DNA of 64,000 bases from an uncultured Paludibaculum sp. Lineage in GTDB: Bacteria; Acidobacteriota; Terriglobia; Bryobacterales; Bryobacteraceae. The DNA is taken from positions 2,790,001 to 2,854,000 of the forward strand of contig NZ_OY762267.1 of assembly GCF_963665245.1 (NCBI RefSeq), written 5' to 3'. How positions within the stretch are numbered: position 1 is the stretch's first letter; each line of letters starts with the position of its first letter. Positions 8,920-16,989 of the stretch are shown in pieces. The translations under genes were made by a program, and so were the position numbers. The notes beneath the pieces are model-generated. The model was not told the origin of the DNA, did not search any database, and saw only the letters and a list, made by a program, of their open reading frames with translations.

Positions 8920-10591
8920 ACTCCTGCACGGGCGGGCCGCGTGGCTCGCCTGTGTCTTTACTCTCGTCGCTCTCCAGTTCGCGCGCCAATTCACCGCGGC
9001 CGTCCAGGAGACGCAAGTCTTCGATGAAGGCCTGCACCTTGCCGCTGGCTACTCCATTCTCCTCACGGGCGACTACCGGGTGAATCCCGAGCATCCACCC
9101 TTGGGCCGCATCCTGAGCGCCCTGCCGCTGTTGGTTCTAAAGCCCGAGCTGAAACTCGATACCGAGGCGTGGCGGTATGGTGATGCCGTCGCGATGGGCC
9201 GCCAGTTGCTATATCACCAGCGCAACCTGACGCCGGAACAGATCCTGCTGCCCTCCCGGCTCGTCACCATCGCGATGACTATGATCCTGGCGCTGACCAT
9301 GGCGTTCTGGGTCAAGGCGCGCTACGGTCCACTGGCGGGCTTGCTGGCGGTCTTCCTGCTCACGCTCGACCCGAGTCTCTCGGCGCACGGCCACTACATC
9401 ACCACGGACTTCATCGCCACCCTGACGTTCTTCCTGGCTGTGATCGCCTTTGACCGGATGGTGCGGCGCGGCCGGCCCATCGACATTCTCTGGGCCGGAC
9501 TGGCGTTAGGCATCGCGTTGGTCTCGAAGCTCTCGGCCATCTTTCTGCTGCCGGTGTTCACCATTCTGTGGGTGCTGAATCGAACCCGATGGCGGGCGGT
9601 GGCGCGGCAGGCCGCCGGCCTGATCGTGCTGAGTGCAATCGTGGTGGCGGTCGCTTACGGGCCCGAGACGGTGCGCTCCCTCCATGCGCGGCGGCTGAAC
9701 GAAGTGGTGACGAAGGAGACCGCCATGGGGTACGCGCTACGCGTAGGCGGACGGTATCTCCACCTGCCGGCGCACCAGTTCTTTCTGGGCCTCAACGAGA
9801 TGGCCCTGCACCAGAAGAGCGGCCATCCATCCTACATGCTGGGCACGATCCGCCAACACGGTGAATGGCCTTACTTCCCCTTCGTCTTCCTTGTCAAGAC
9901 GCCCCTGGGGGCATTGCTGTTGATTGTTCTGGCGCTACCGCTGCTGTGGCGTTTCAATCGCGACCTCTGGATTCTAGCCATCCCCCTTTGCATCTACTGG
10001 GCTTTGTGCCTGCAGAGCGGCATCAACATCGGCATCCGACACCTGCTGCCGGTCTACCCCTTCACGTATGCGCTGGTTGCGGTTCTGGTGGCCCGACACG
10101 CCGGTGCGTTCTACAGAAAGGCTGCGCCGGCCCTGGTCGGCTTGGCCTGTGTACTGGTGGCGGTCGAGTCGGCGCGCATTGCTCCGCATGACATCGCGTT
10201 CTTCAACCTGGCGGCCGGCGGCCCGGCGAACGGCCCCAAACTGCTGGTCGACTCCAACCTCGACTGGGGCCAGGACCTCGGCAACCTGCGGCGCTGGCTG
10301 GACGCGCGTGGCACCAACGACGTGTGCCTGAACTACTTTGGCTCGGCGGAGGAATCCTACTACCGCTTCCAGGGATGGGCCATCCTCGCCAATGAGAACC
10401 TGCGGACTGGAGAGCGGCCGCGCTGCCACCTGGCCGCCATCAGTGCGACATTGCTGGAAGGCGTCTATCAGAAGCGTGAATGGTACGCCTGGCTGCGCGC
10501 CCGGAAGCCCGTGGCGATCCTGGGCTGGTCCATTTACGTGTACGACATCACGGACGTTAAGGAAGGGAAAGTGCCGCCGGGGAGTTTCTGA
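8909..10591 (+). CDS. GT39/PMT-like integral membrane glycosyltransferase
   Basis: 560 residues with about ten hydrophobic segments. The first periplasmic loop carries DEGLHLAAGYSIL and NPEHPPLGRILSALP, the acidic and proline motifs usual in GT-C enzymes such as protein mannosyltransferases and ArnT. The C-terminal soluble part includes DSNLDWGQDLGNLRRWL, common in bacterial GT39 relatives. It should move a sugar from a polyprenyl-phosphate donor to a lipid or protein on the outer face of the inner membrane. The GTG start at 8909 overlaps galK by 11 bases, so it is cotranscribed. The acceptor is unknown. Confidence 0.8.
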   Translation: MLNRLLHGRAAWLACVFTLVALQFARQFTAAVQETQVFDEGLHLAAGYSILLTGDYRVNPEHPPLGRILSALPLLVLKPELKLDTEAWRYGDAVAMGRQLLYHQRNLTPEQILLPSRLVTIAMTMILALTMAFWVKARYGPLAGLLAVFLLTLDPSLSAHGHYITTDFIATLTFFLAVIAFDRMVRRGRPIDILWAGLALGIALVSKLSAIFLLPVFTILWVLNRTRWRAVARQAAGLIVLSAIVVAVAYGPETVRSLHARRLNEVVTKETAMGYALRVGGRYLHLPAHQFFLGLNEMALHQKSGHPSYMLGTIRQHGEWPYFPFVFLVKTPLGALLLIVLALPLLWRFNRDLWILAIPLCIYWALCLQSGINIGIRHLLPVYPFTYALVAVLVARHAGAFYRKAAPALVGLACVLVAVESARIAPHDIAFFNLAAGGPANGPKLLVDSNLDWGQDLGNLRRWLDARGTNDVCLNYFGSAEESYYRFQGWAILANENLRTGERPRCHLAAISATLLEGVYQKREWYAWLRARKPVAILGWSIYVYDITDVKEGKVPPGSF

Positions 10592-10610
10592 GAGTAAGCC
10601 TTCGCCGGCA

Positions 10611-11030
10611 CTAAGCCGCGGTGCCCACGTGGCTCCAATCGGTGTGGCCTTCTGTTTTGCGGGCCAGATGGACGGCCATACGGTGAATGGTGGGAAAGAC
10701 GGCGCAACGGCGCCCCTGGTACGCGGCGATCACCAGGCAAACCCAGGCCAGGACGAAGCCCAGATTTAGGGCCAGCCTGAGCTCGCGGGCTACGGTGCTC
10801 AGAAACCACGGTGTGATCTCTTCCGCCACGCGTAACGCACCCCATCCCAATCCCCACGTCGCCGCCATCAGCGTGGCATGGAAGGCGTGGAACCGAACGG
10901 CCCAGGCCGCTCCGTAGTGCGGGAGGCGCAGGATCAGTGCTCCGGAAACCGGTCCCAGGAGGTAGCACATGACACGGGCCTGGGCGTCGGAGAGGTGGCC
11001 GGAGATATGATTGCGAATTGATTTGAGCAT
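10611..11030 (-). CDS. DUF4870/Tic20-like small membrane protein
   Basis: 139 residues with about three to four hydrophobic segments. The segment CYLLGPVSGALIL followed by AVRFHAFHATLMA resembles the DUF4870 (Tic20-like) pattern, where a membrane helix pair is separated by a VRFHA motif. The function of that family is not established. The gene is convergent with the GT39-like gene, 19 bases apart, and stands alone on its strand. The N-terminal HLSDAQARV helix is probably cytoplasmic. Confidence 0.65.
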   Translation of the reverse strand: MLKSIRNHISGHLSDAQARVMCYLLGPVSGALILRLPHYGAAWAVRFHAFHATLMAATWGLGWGALRVAEEITPWFLSTVARELRLALNLGFVLAWVCLVIAAYQGRRCAVFPTIHRMAVHLARKTEGHTDWSHVGTAA

Positions 11031-11445
11031 GGTGTTGGTCCAAGGCCGTTCTATCCTGCTTTGTGAAGTAGCAATCCACTTACCATTCCAGCCGATGTCG
11101 ATGCTGCCCCAGGTAACCGAAAGAAGAATGTCAGCGCGACAACGCCAGATGCAGAGTCAACCCCAGCAAGAACAAGGGGCAAGGCGCTACCGCAAGCGGA
11201 TGAGTGTTGTTTCGCTGAGGACCCGCGCCACAAAACAGCTCGCTGGATTCTCGTGGAGGAAGGGCCCCAGAGGCACAAGCTTCGCCTGAAACGGCAACTT
11301 CGTCTCCCGCAAAATTTCCCCGAAATTGGTCCAAAGTGCGGGTCCAGGGCAATCGGCTGTCGTCTGGCGCCAAGACGGGCCTCCGGTGCGTCGCACAATC
11401 CGTCTGGGGAAGGAAGCGGCAATAGCCGCACAAAGCGCCGCGGCC
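11031..11445. other. intergenic stretch without a supported gene
   Basis: About 415 bases between the DUF4870-like gene and the 99-residue gene. Several overlapping frames are open on both strands, but their translations are arginine/serine/proline-rich and low in plausible structure. I see no RNA gene, repeat or clear terminator. Confidence 0.4.
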
Positions 11446-11745
11446 TTACTGGGGCTCAGGCTCCGCGTGAGCTTGGATCGGTTGGCGGTGCTCTTTCCTC
11501 AAATACTCCGACAGCTTGAGCAAAGTCCGCCCGCCCCGGTCGACATAGCGATTGGCGGCCTTCTGGTAGCGCCTGAGGACTTCCCGGCGGTTCGCGTCAC
11601 GCAGCTCGCACGACTCGATGTCCAATAGGACTTCGACCTCCCAGGATTGAAAGGTGTTGCGTTGGATCCGGCCGCGCAACAGTTCCTGCATCAGCTTATT
11701 AAACTGGTGCAGGCGCGCCTCTAACTCGTGAACAGGTAGGTTCAT
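11446..11745 (-). CDS. 99-residue helical protein, unknown function
   Basis: 99 residues, charged and almost entirely helical (LEARLHQFNKLMQELLRG, then CELRDANRREVLRRYQKAANRYV). No signal peptide or membrane segment. The composition (many R, E, L, Q) is that of a real soluble protein. It lies 67 bases downstream of the SirB1-like gene on the same strand. The function is not recognised; a regulatory or scaffolding role is possible. Confidence 0.6.
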   Translation of the reverse strand: MNLPVHELEARLHQFNKLMQELLRGRIQRNTFQSWEVEVLLDIESCELRDANRREVLRRYQKAANRYVDRGGRTLLKLSEYLRKEHRQPIQAHAEPEPQ

Positions 11746-11812
11746 TTCCTCGGAGTTCTGATTCTATCTGGATTTTCCGCGGAATGGCTCAATCGAGTCA
11801 CCGAACTTTCTC

Positions 11813-12469
11813 TCAGGGTGTCACTAAACGAAGCCAGTATTCCACCTGACTGGCACGCGCATTGTCGCCCGCGCGGCGGTAGGAGCTCCACAGGTTCCTC
11901 AACATCCGCGCCACGATGGAGCGCTTCTCGCAGGGCGTGAACTGCACGGTTTCCCGTAAGCCGGGCCGCGCCGTCAGCTCGCTGAGCTTCTCCAGGCAGT
12001 CGTCCTCGGTCAGCAGCCGGCCCTGATCGAACACATCGACGTAGACGCGCACCAGTCCATCGTTGTACTGGCATACGAAATGCGCCGGCAGTGCTACCCC
12101 GTAGACCGGACGGGACAACCGTCGGGCAACTTCCAGATAGATCACTGAGAGGGTAATCGGCAGACCCTTGCGCCGCTCGATCACCAGCGGCAGGCAACTG
12201 TTCTCAGCCGCATAGTAGTCCTCTGCATCGCCGCGCAGTCCGGCGCCGTCGAAGAGCACACGGTTGACGGCACTGAGAAAATGCGCGCCGGCGGCACCCG
12301 GCATCAGCATCTCTTCAATTTGGCCGGCCCATTCGTCCAGTTGGCGCAGGGCCGGAGCCGGGTCGGTATATCCGGTGTGAAGTGTGGAAAGCTCCAGCGC
12401 GGCGGCATCCAATTCCATAGCCTGTTCGTCGCCGGACAGCAGGGCTCGAAACGCGCCAGAGGGCTCCAT
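11813..12469 (-). CDS. SirB1 family protein (transglutaminase-like fold)
   Basis: 218 residues. The middle holds ENSCLPLVIERRKGLPITLSVIYLEVARRL and then GVALPAHFVC, with Asp/Val-rich VYVDVFDQGRLL after it. This is the arrangement of the SirB1/transglutaminase-like family, whose members often carry TPR repeats at the C-terminus; only a short helical tail is present here. The biochemical role of the family is poorly known. The Cys and His of a transglutaminase core are visible (NSC, PAHF), but activity is not implied. The ATG at 12469 gives a normal family length without the tail. Confidence 0.75.
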   Translation of the reverse strand: MEPSGAFRALLSGDEQAMELDAAALELSTLHTGYTDPAPALRQLDEWAGQIEEMLMPGAAGAHFLSAVNRVLFDGAGLRGDAEDYYAAENSCLPLVIERRKGLPITLSVIYLEVARRLSRPVYGVALPAHFVCQYNDGLVRVYVDVFDQGRLLTEDDCLEKLSELTARPGLRETVQFTPCEKRSIVARMLRNLWSSYRRAGDNARASQVEYWLRLVTP

Positions 12470-12518
12470 CAGTTTGTTCTCTCGCAGTGTGTGCTCTCGT
12501 TCCTGGCCACGGTCCGCC

Positions 12519-12848
12519 TCAGGCGAGTCGACTCAGGCCGGCCGCCAGGACGGCCACGCCAATAGCCGCAATCACCATGCCGGCCGCTCGCAGGCCAGTC
12601 AGATTTTGAGGAGTTTCAGAATGACTGTCGCGTCGTGAACTCCAGGATGGCGCGCCGAGTAAGGTGCCCTGGAAGCGCTGAATGCCCATCATGAAGTCCT
12701 GAGCCAGATGCCAAGCCTCGGCGGGCTGTATCGCCATCCACACGCCCAGATAAATCAGGACTGCCCCCAGGCCGACCGGGTACAGTCCGCCACCCGAGTT
12801 GGTAAGGTGCGGATGCATGCCCAATGCTACCACCGCGACACACACCAC
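12519..12848 (-). CDS. small membrane protein, unknown function
   Basis: About 109 residues if it starts at GTG 12848; an ATG at 12941 would overlap the upstream gene by 62 bases and is less likely. Hydrophobic segments occur at the N-terminus (VVCVAVVALG), in the middle (GLGAVLIYLGVWMAI) and at the C-terminus (AAGMVIAAIGVAVLAAGL), so it probably crosses the membrane three times. Between them is a polar loop. It is the third gene in a row on this strand after groES and skp-like genes. Function not recognised. Confidence 0.5.
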   Translation of the reverse strand: MVCVAVVALGMHPHLTNSGGGLYPVGLGAVLIYLGVWMAIQPAEAWHLAQDFMMGIQRFQGTLLGAPSWSSRRDSHSETPQNLTGLRAAGMVIAAIGVAVLAAGLSRLA

Positions 12849-12879
12849 GGAGACCGTAAGCGCGGTCTTCCCTGGGTAC

Positions 12880-13356
12880 CTACTTGAAGAAAATGTCAAG
12901 GAACTTCGTATTGCGTCCGGTCGCGTCCACGCAGTATTCAAATGGGCTGTAGCTGACGTTGCGATCCTTACGGTCCACGTAGAGCAACACCTGCTCGGAG
13001 GGGAACTGGAGGATTTGGATTACGCCACCGTCACAGGAACGGGTACGGCGCACGTGGGCCGACGCGATGTTGGCATGGGGGCTGCTGGGGCCCCAGTCTT
13101 CCAGAAACTTCTGCAGGTTATAGTCGCGACACGGCTTGGCAGGATCGCACCCCCACAGGCGATAAGCATCCTCGTATTTCTTTTCCTCCAGCAGATCAAG
13201 AAATCTGGAGATCTGGCGCTTTTCCTGGAAGTCGTGCAGAAAGAAGTAGCCACCCAATGCGCAGAGGACGACAGCCACGGCCCCGATGACAACGCGCTTG
13301 ACTCCACGTTCGCGTTTCGCGTCGGAAACTCCGTAGCTGTCCAGATACCCGGCCAT
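12880..13356 (-). CDS. membrane-anchored protein, unknown function
   Basis: 158 residues with one transmembrane helix near the N-terminus (RVVIGAVAVVLCALGGYFFL) and a soluble, probably periplasmic remainder. The soluble part contains two close cysteine-bearing segments (LWGCDPAKPCRDY) and ends in FLDIFFK. The pattern resembles small anchored NTF2-like or DUF4864-like proteins, but I cannot assign a family. It is 23 bases downstream of the Skp-like gene and probably cotranscribed. Confidence 0.6.
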   Translation of the reverse strand: MAGYLDSYGVSDAKRERGVKRVVIGAVAVVLCALGGYFFLHDFQEKRQISRFLDLLEEKKYEDAYRLWGCDPAKPCRDYNLQKFLEDWGPSSPHANIASAHVRRTRSCDGGVIQILQFPSEQVLLYVDRKDRNVSYSPFEYCVDATGRNTKFLDIFFK

Positions 13357-13379
13357 GACTCGGGCCCTCCTGTGTTCAA

Positions 13380-13919
13380 CTACTTCTTCGACGGATAGGC
13401 CTTATCGTAGGCGGCCGTGACATCCGCCGAGATATCCATCGTCGGCTTGAAGTAGAGGAGGTTCGCTCCATCCACAACCAAGTCCAAACCCTTCTCCTCG
13501 GACACCTTTTTGACGACTTCCTGAAGCCGCTGCCCGACGCGCTGCAAGATGTCCTGTCTCTCGCGGTTCACTTCGTTCTGCAGGCCTTCGCTGTTGCGCT
13601 GCAGTTGCCGCTGCTTCAACTGAATCTTGGCCGCCATCTCGGCCAGGGCGGGTTCGGTGAACTTGGATTGATTGGCTTCGTAGTCCTGGGTCAGCTTGGC
13701 AATTTCCTTCTCCAGGTTCGCCAACTCTTCCTGCCGGGGTCCAAATTTGGCCTTCAGATCGGCCTCGGCCTGTTTGATTTCGGCCGTGTCCTGCAGGGCC
13801 TTCTGTAAGTTGACCGCCGCGACCTTTATTTGTGCCGAGGCCAGCATAGTGGCGCAGAGCATGAGCGCAGCCAGACAGGCGGGACGTTTCCAGCGGATTG
13901 CAATCATGAGAATCTTCAA
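13380..13919 (-). CDS. OmpH/Skp-like periplasmic chaperone
   Basis: 179 residues. A signal peptide (CLAALMLCATMLASAQ) is followed by a short beta strand (IKVAAVNLQKALQDT), a long charged coiled-coil of about 90 residues (EIKQAEADLKAKFGPRQEEL onward) and a final beta segment (KGLDLVVDGANLLYF). This is the Skp/OmpH layout, a trimeric tentacle chaperone that escorts outer-membrane proteins through the periplasm. In many bacteria it lies beside bamA; here it follows groES instead. Length and domain order are normal. Confidence 0.85.
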   Translation of the reverse strand: MKILMIAIRWKRPACLAALMLCATMLASAQIKVAAVNLQKALQDTAEIKQAEADLKAKFGPRQEELANLEKEIAKLTQDYEANQSKFTEPALAEMAAKIQLKQRQLQRNSEGLQNEVNRERQDILQRVGQRLQEVVKKVSEEKGLDLVVDGANLLYFKPTMDISADVTAAYDKAYPSKK

Positions 13920-13950
13920 ACTCCTTAAGCAGACTTTCGGCGGCCCGGCT

Positions 13951-14238
13951 CTAGCCGAGCACCGCCAGAATTTCGTCCTCGCGCAGTATCAGGTACTCTA
14001 TGCCGTCGATCTTCGCTTCCGAACCGGAGTACTTGCCGAAGAGAATCGTGTCACCGGACTTCACCTCGAGGCTCGCCCGCTGCCCACTTTTCAGCAGCTT
14101 GCCGGCCCCGACCGCCACCACTTCACCCCGTTGCGGCTTTTCCTTCGCAGTGTCCGGAATGATTATACCGCCCACCTGCGATTCGCCTTCCTCCACGCGC
14201 TTGACCAGCACTCGGTCGTGCAACGGGCGCAGTGCCAT
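13951..14238 (-). CDS. groES: co-chaperonin GroES
   Basis: 95 residues matching GroES closely: [10 protein letters not shown] at the N-terminus, the mobile loop [18 protein letters not shown] region, [24 protein letters not shown] and the C-terminal [13 protein letters not shown]. It caps the GroEL folding chamber in the cytoplasm. No groEL lies next to it; the downstream gene is the Skp-like chaperone. No CIRCE element is visible upstream. A chaperonin gene elsewhere in the genome is expected. Confidence 0.95.
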   Translation of the reverse strand: MALRPLHDRVLVKRVEEGESQVGGIIIPDTAKEKPQRGEVVAVGAGKLLKSGQRASLEVKSGDTILFGKYSGSEAKIDGIEYLILREDEILAVLG

Positions 14239-14508
14239 AGGTTCTCTCCCTCGTTATTAGACGCCAGAACTTCAAATTCGGACGTACACACGCCTGCCCA
14301 AACGCAGAGGTGTTAGCCCATCTTGCATTGTAGAATCCTTGGAGCCCCATCCTCAACTGCCGAATGGCCCCATCGTCCGTTATCATGATCTCTGGGTGAT
14401 CGCCTGCGGCGAGGGCGCGAGGAGTTGTTCCCGCATGCCCCAAATGATGTCTTAACCGTTGTATGACGGGAGCAAGCCCCCAGGCGTTTCGGAAAGATAC
14501 GACGCCGA

Positions 14509-15096
14509 ATGAACGAATTGAGCGACGAAGAGCTGGTGACCCGGGCTCTCGAGTCCGGCCGTCCGGACCCGTCGAACCCCTGGCTACACGAACTTTTCTC
14601 CCGGCATCAGCGCCGCGTCGTTCTGTGGTGCCTCAGGTACTCGGCCAATCGCGAAGAAGCCCTGGATCTCGCTCAGGACGTACTGGCCAATACCTTCCGC
14701 CGGCTGGAGACCTTTCAGGGCAACTCCAAATTCACCACGTGGCTGTTCACCGTCTGCCGCAACCACTGCCTGAACGCCATCAAGAGCAAAGCCAGCCGGC
14801 CCGAGTCGGGCGGCGAGGAGTTGCTGCTGTCCCTGCCCGCGCCCTCCAACGGCTCGATGGAAGACCGGCTGACCCAGGAATCTCAGCTGAAACTGGCACA
14901 CACCTGGATTCGCGAATCGCTCGACAAGACCGAACAGCGTGTCTTCGTGATGCACTTTCTGGACGAAATGCCTCTCGACGCCATCACCCGGGCGCTGGGG
15001 TTGACCAATGCCAGCGGAGCCAAAGCCTATATTGTCAGTGCCCGCCGCAAGCTATCCGAGGCCGCGCGCCGCTGGAGGTCGCAGAGTGAACGATAA
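14509..15096 (+). CDS. RNA polymerase sigma factor, ECF-like (sigma-70 family)
   Basis: 195 residues. Region 2 is LFSRHQRRVVLWCLRYS followed by EEALDLAQDVLANTFRRLETF and FTTWLFTVCRNHCLNAIKSK, the usual ECF sigma-2 core. Region 4 (DKTEQRVFVMHFLDEMPLDA and ITRALGLTNASGAKAYI) is a helix-turn-helix. It should direct transcription of a small regulon. The next gene overlaps it by 11 bases and looks like its anti-sigma factor. The 270 bases upstream separate it from the divergent groES gene. Confidence 0.88.
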   Translation: MNELSDEELVTRALESGRPDPSNPWLHELFSRHQRRVVLWCLRYSANREEALDLAQDVLANTFRRLETFQGNSKFTTWLFTVCRNHCLNAIKSKASRPESGGEELLLSLPAPSNGSMEDRLTQESQLKLAHTWIRESLDKTEQRVFVMHFLDEMPLDAITRALGLTNASGAKAYIVSARRKLSEAARRWRSQSER

Positions 15097-15766
15097 GGAT
15101 GCTTTCCGCGCTCCCGGCCACTGCCTGGAACCTGATGAAATTGAAGCTTTTGTCGAAGGCTGTGCCGCGCACCTGGCCGGTCACGTCGAAGCTTGTCCGG
15201 TCTGCAGCCACATCGCGGCCTCCTATCGGGAGTTCCTGGACGCTGACGTCCGAGAAGAAGAGAAGGCGGATCTTCAATGGATCGAGTCCCGCCTGAAGAA
15301 ACCGGCACCGAAGCGCAGTTGGTTCGGCTGGCTTGGACCTTCGCCCTTGCCCCGTTGGGCCTTCAGCATTGCCGCGGTTCTGTTGATCGTCGCCGGATCG
15401 CTGCAGTTGCGCCGCATGGCGGGCCCCGGTTTGCGGCCGCCCGGTTCGGATGCGGCGGTCGTTCGCTCAGTCCAAGTCCATCTCGTGGCCCCAAGCGGCG
15501 ATGTGGATGCGGCCCCTTCCGCTTTTCAATGGGACCCCGTCGACAAAGCCGCGGTCTATGAGTTCCAGATCACCGAAGTGGACGGCACGCCGCTTTGGAC
15601 GTGCCGCACAAATCAGACGAAACTAAATTCCGCGCCGGACATCCAACGCTTCATGCTTCCGCGCAAAGCCCTGCTTTGGCGCGTCAAGGCCTTGAATAGT
15701 TCCGGTGGAGTGATCGCGGAATCCGCTCCAGAGCGATTCAAAGTTCTTCCCTCCGCCGGTCAATAG
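15086..15766 (+). CDS. putative anti-sigma factor, membrane-anchored
   Basis: About 226 residues from GTG 15086, which has GGAGG at 15074-15078 and overlaps the sigma gene by 11 bases. The N-terminus contains HLAGHVEACPVCSHIA, an HxxxCxxC zinc-finger pattern typical of ZAS-type anti-sigma factors. A transmembrane helix follows (WAFSIAAVLLIVAGSLQL) and then a periplasmic domain with an FN3-like pattern (FQWDPVDKAAVYEFQITE). The coupling to the sigma gene and the motif order support an anti-sigma role. The signal sensed is unknown. Confidence 0.75.
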   Translation: MNDKDAFRAPGHCLEPDEIEAFVEGCAAHLAGHVEACPVCSHIAASYREFLDADVREEEKADLQWIESRLKKPAPKRSWFGWLGPSPLPRWAFSIAAVLLIVAGSLQLRRMAGPGLRPPGSDAAVVRSVQVHLVAPSGDVDAAPSAFQWDPVDKAAVYEFQITEVDGTPLWTCRTNQTKLNSAPDIQRFMLPRKALLWRVKALNSSGGVIAESAPERFKVLPSAGQ

Positions 15767-15816
15767 TCACGCTATCCTATTCAAAACGTTGGATCGGGGA
15801 TGAGGGGACAGATCAC

Positions 15817-16989
15817 ATGAAACTGGCACTGGTATTCTTGATAGCCGGGCTGGGACTGTTATCGGCCGGCGATTATTCGGGGTACTACGGCGGCAAGTAC
15901 AAGGGCCTCTGGCTGGAAGTGTCCAGCGAGTCGGCGCCACCCGGTGGGGTTGCACAGGTTCGCATTACGCTCACAGAACCGAAGCCCATAATCCGGACGA
16001 AGTTGTATCTGCGGTTCGACGAATCCGCCGTGGAAGAGATTATCTCCGTCGGCGCCTACAGTGAGAACGCAGAGGCAACCGGCATCGCAACGCGGCAGGG
16101 CAATCTGCTAAAGATCGAGGCGGTTTCCCCCACCGGCAACCTGGGAAAGATGCCATGGTTCCCCATCCTCTCCATTTCGGTGCGGCTCCGCGACGGCATC
16201 CAGCCGGGATCCCAATCCGTCTTCTCGGTTGAACCGGAGTCGGAGTTTGACCAACCGGACGGCACACCATGGACTATCGAGAGCAATAAGGCCGGCACTA
16301 TTGCGGTCGACGGTGAGCTATCTATTGATGATGTATTCCCCGGGGGCGGCACCATCGAACCAGGAGAATTTGTGCGGATTCAGGGGCGGGGGTTCACGCC
16401 GGCCAGTCAGGTGAGCACTTATGCGGCCCCGGGTGTCGCCAACTACGCGGCGGAGGCTCTGAACGTGGAGTATGTGTCCCCGACGGAGCTTCGCGTCAGC
16501 TCGGACAACCCGTTCAGCCTGGATCTTCGCTATCTCAAAGTTGTCAATCCCGGCCAGTCCGAGAAGCGATTTTACACCGCACTTTACGGGATTGACACCG
16601 CCCCGAGCCTGTATGACAACCTGAGCGCGGCAAAGCCGCTCTTCGCTCCGCGGACCTTCGATTCCGCCACGCTCCCGGTCGACCCGGTGGACCCTTCCGG
16701 CGCGATGTTTCAAGGCGTCGCGGTGCAGAATCCGTCCCAGGACGCCGTCGCCGTGCGGCTGGAACTCGTCGACCCGACCGGTGTTGGCTTCGCATCCACA
16801 AACGCCACGCTGCTGCCTCGGGAACAGATCCTGAAGGACCTGGAAGAGGTGTTCCCCTCACTGTACATCCCGGCCGGCTCGTCCCTGCGGATTCAGTCCA
16901 GCGCGCCCGTCCGGCTGTTAGGGGTGACAGGCGACAGGAATGCTGGCACGATGCTGCCGGTTATCCCTTCCCCACCCTCCGAGAACTGA
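15817..16989 (+). CDS. secreted cohesin-like and TIG/IPT-like protein
   Basis: 390 residues with a signal peptide (LALVFLIAGLGLLSAG). Residues 30-150 read like a cohesin-type beta sandwich (GGVAQVRITLTEP, LYLRFDESAVEEI, LSISVRLRDG). Residues 165-255 resemble an IPT/TIG domain (DDVFPGGGTIEPGEFVRIQG, then VEYVSPTELRVS). The remainder is a beta-rich acidobacterial-type extracellular region with no motif I recognise. It may bind carbohydrate or protein on the cell surface. The 3' end overlaps the convergent CHAT gene by 29 bases. Confidence 0.6.
   Translation: MKLALVFLIAGLGLLSAGDYSGYYGGKYKGLWLEVSSESAPPGGVAQVRITLTEPKPIIRTKLYLRFDESAVEEIISVGAYSENAEATGIATRQGNLLKIEAVSPTGNLGKMPWFPILSISVRLRDGIQPGSQSVFSVEPESEFDQPDGTPWTIESNKAGTIAVDGELSIDDVFPGGGTIEPGEFVRIQGRGFTPASQVSTYAAPGVANYAAEALNVEYVSPTELRVSSDNPFSLDLRYLKVVNPGQSEKRFYTALYGIDTAPSLYDNLSAAKPLFAPRTFDSATLPVDPVDPSGAMFQGVAVQNPSQDAVAVRLELVDPTGVGFASTNATLLPREQILKDLEEVFPSLYIPAGSSLRIQSSAPVRLLGVTGDRNAGTMLPVIPSPPSEN

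Noticed and set aside
11051..11433. Overlapping minus-strand frames in the gap after the DUF4870-like gene.
   Set aside because: Two frames compete, neither has a ribosome-binding site, and the translations look like noise.
14239..14508. A CIRCE heat-shock operator upstream of groES.
   Set aside because: The TTAGCACTC and GAGTGCTAA halves are not present; only a loose GAGGTGTTAGCCC is seen.
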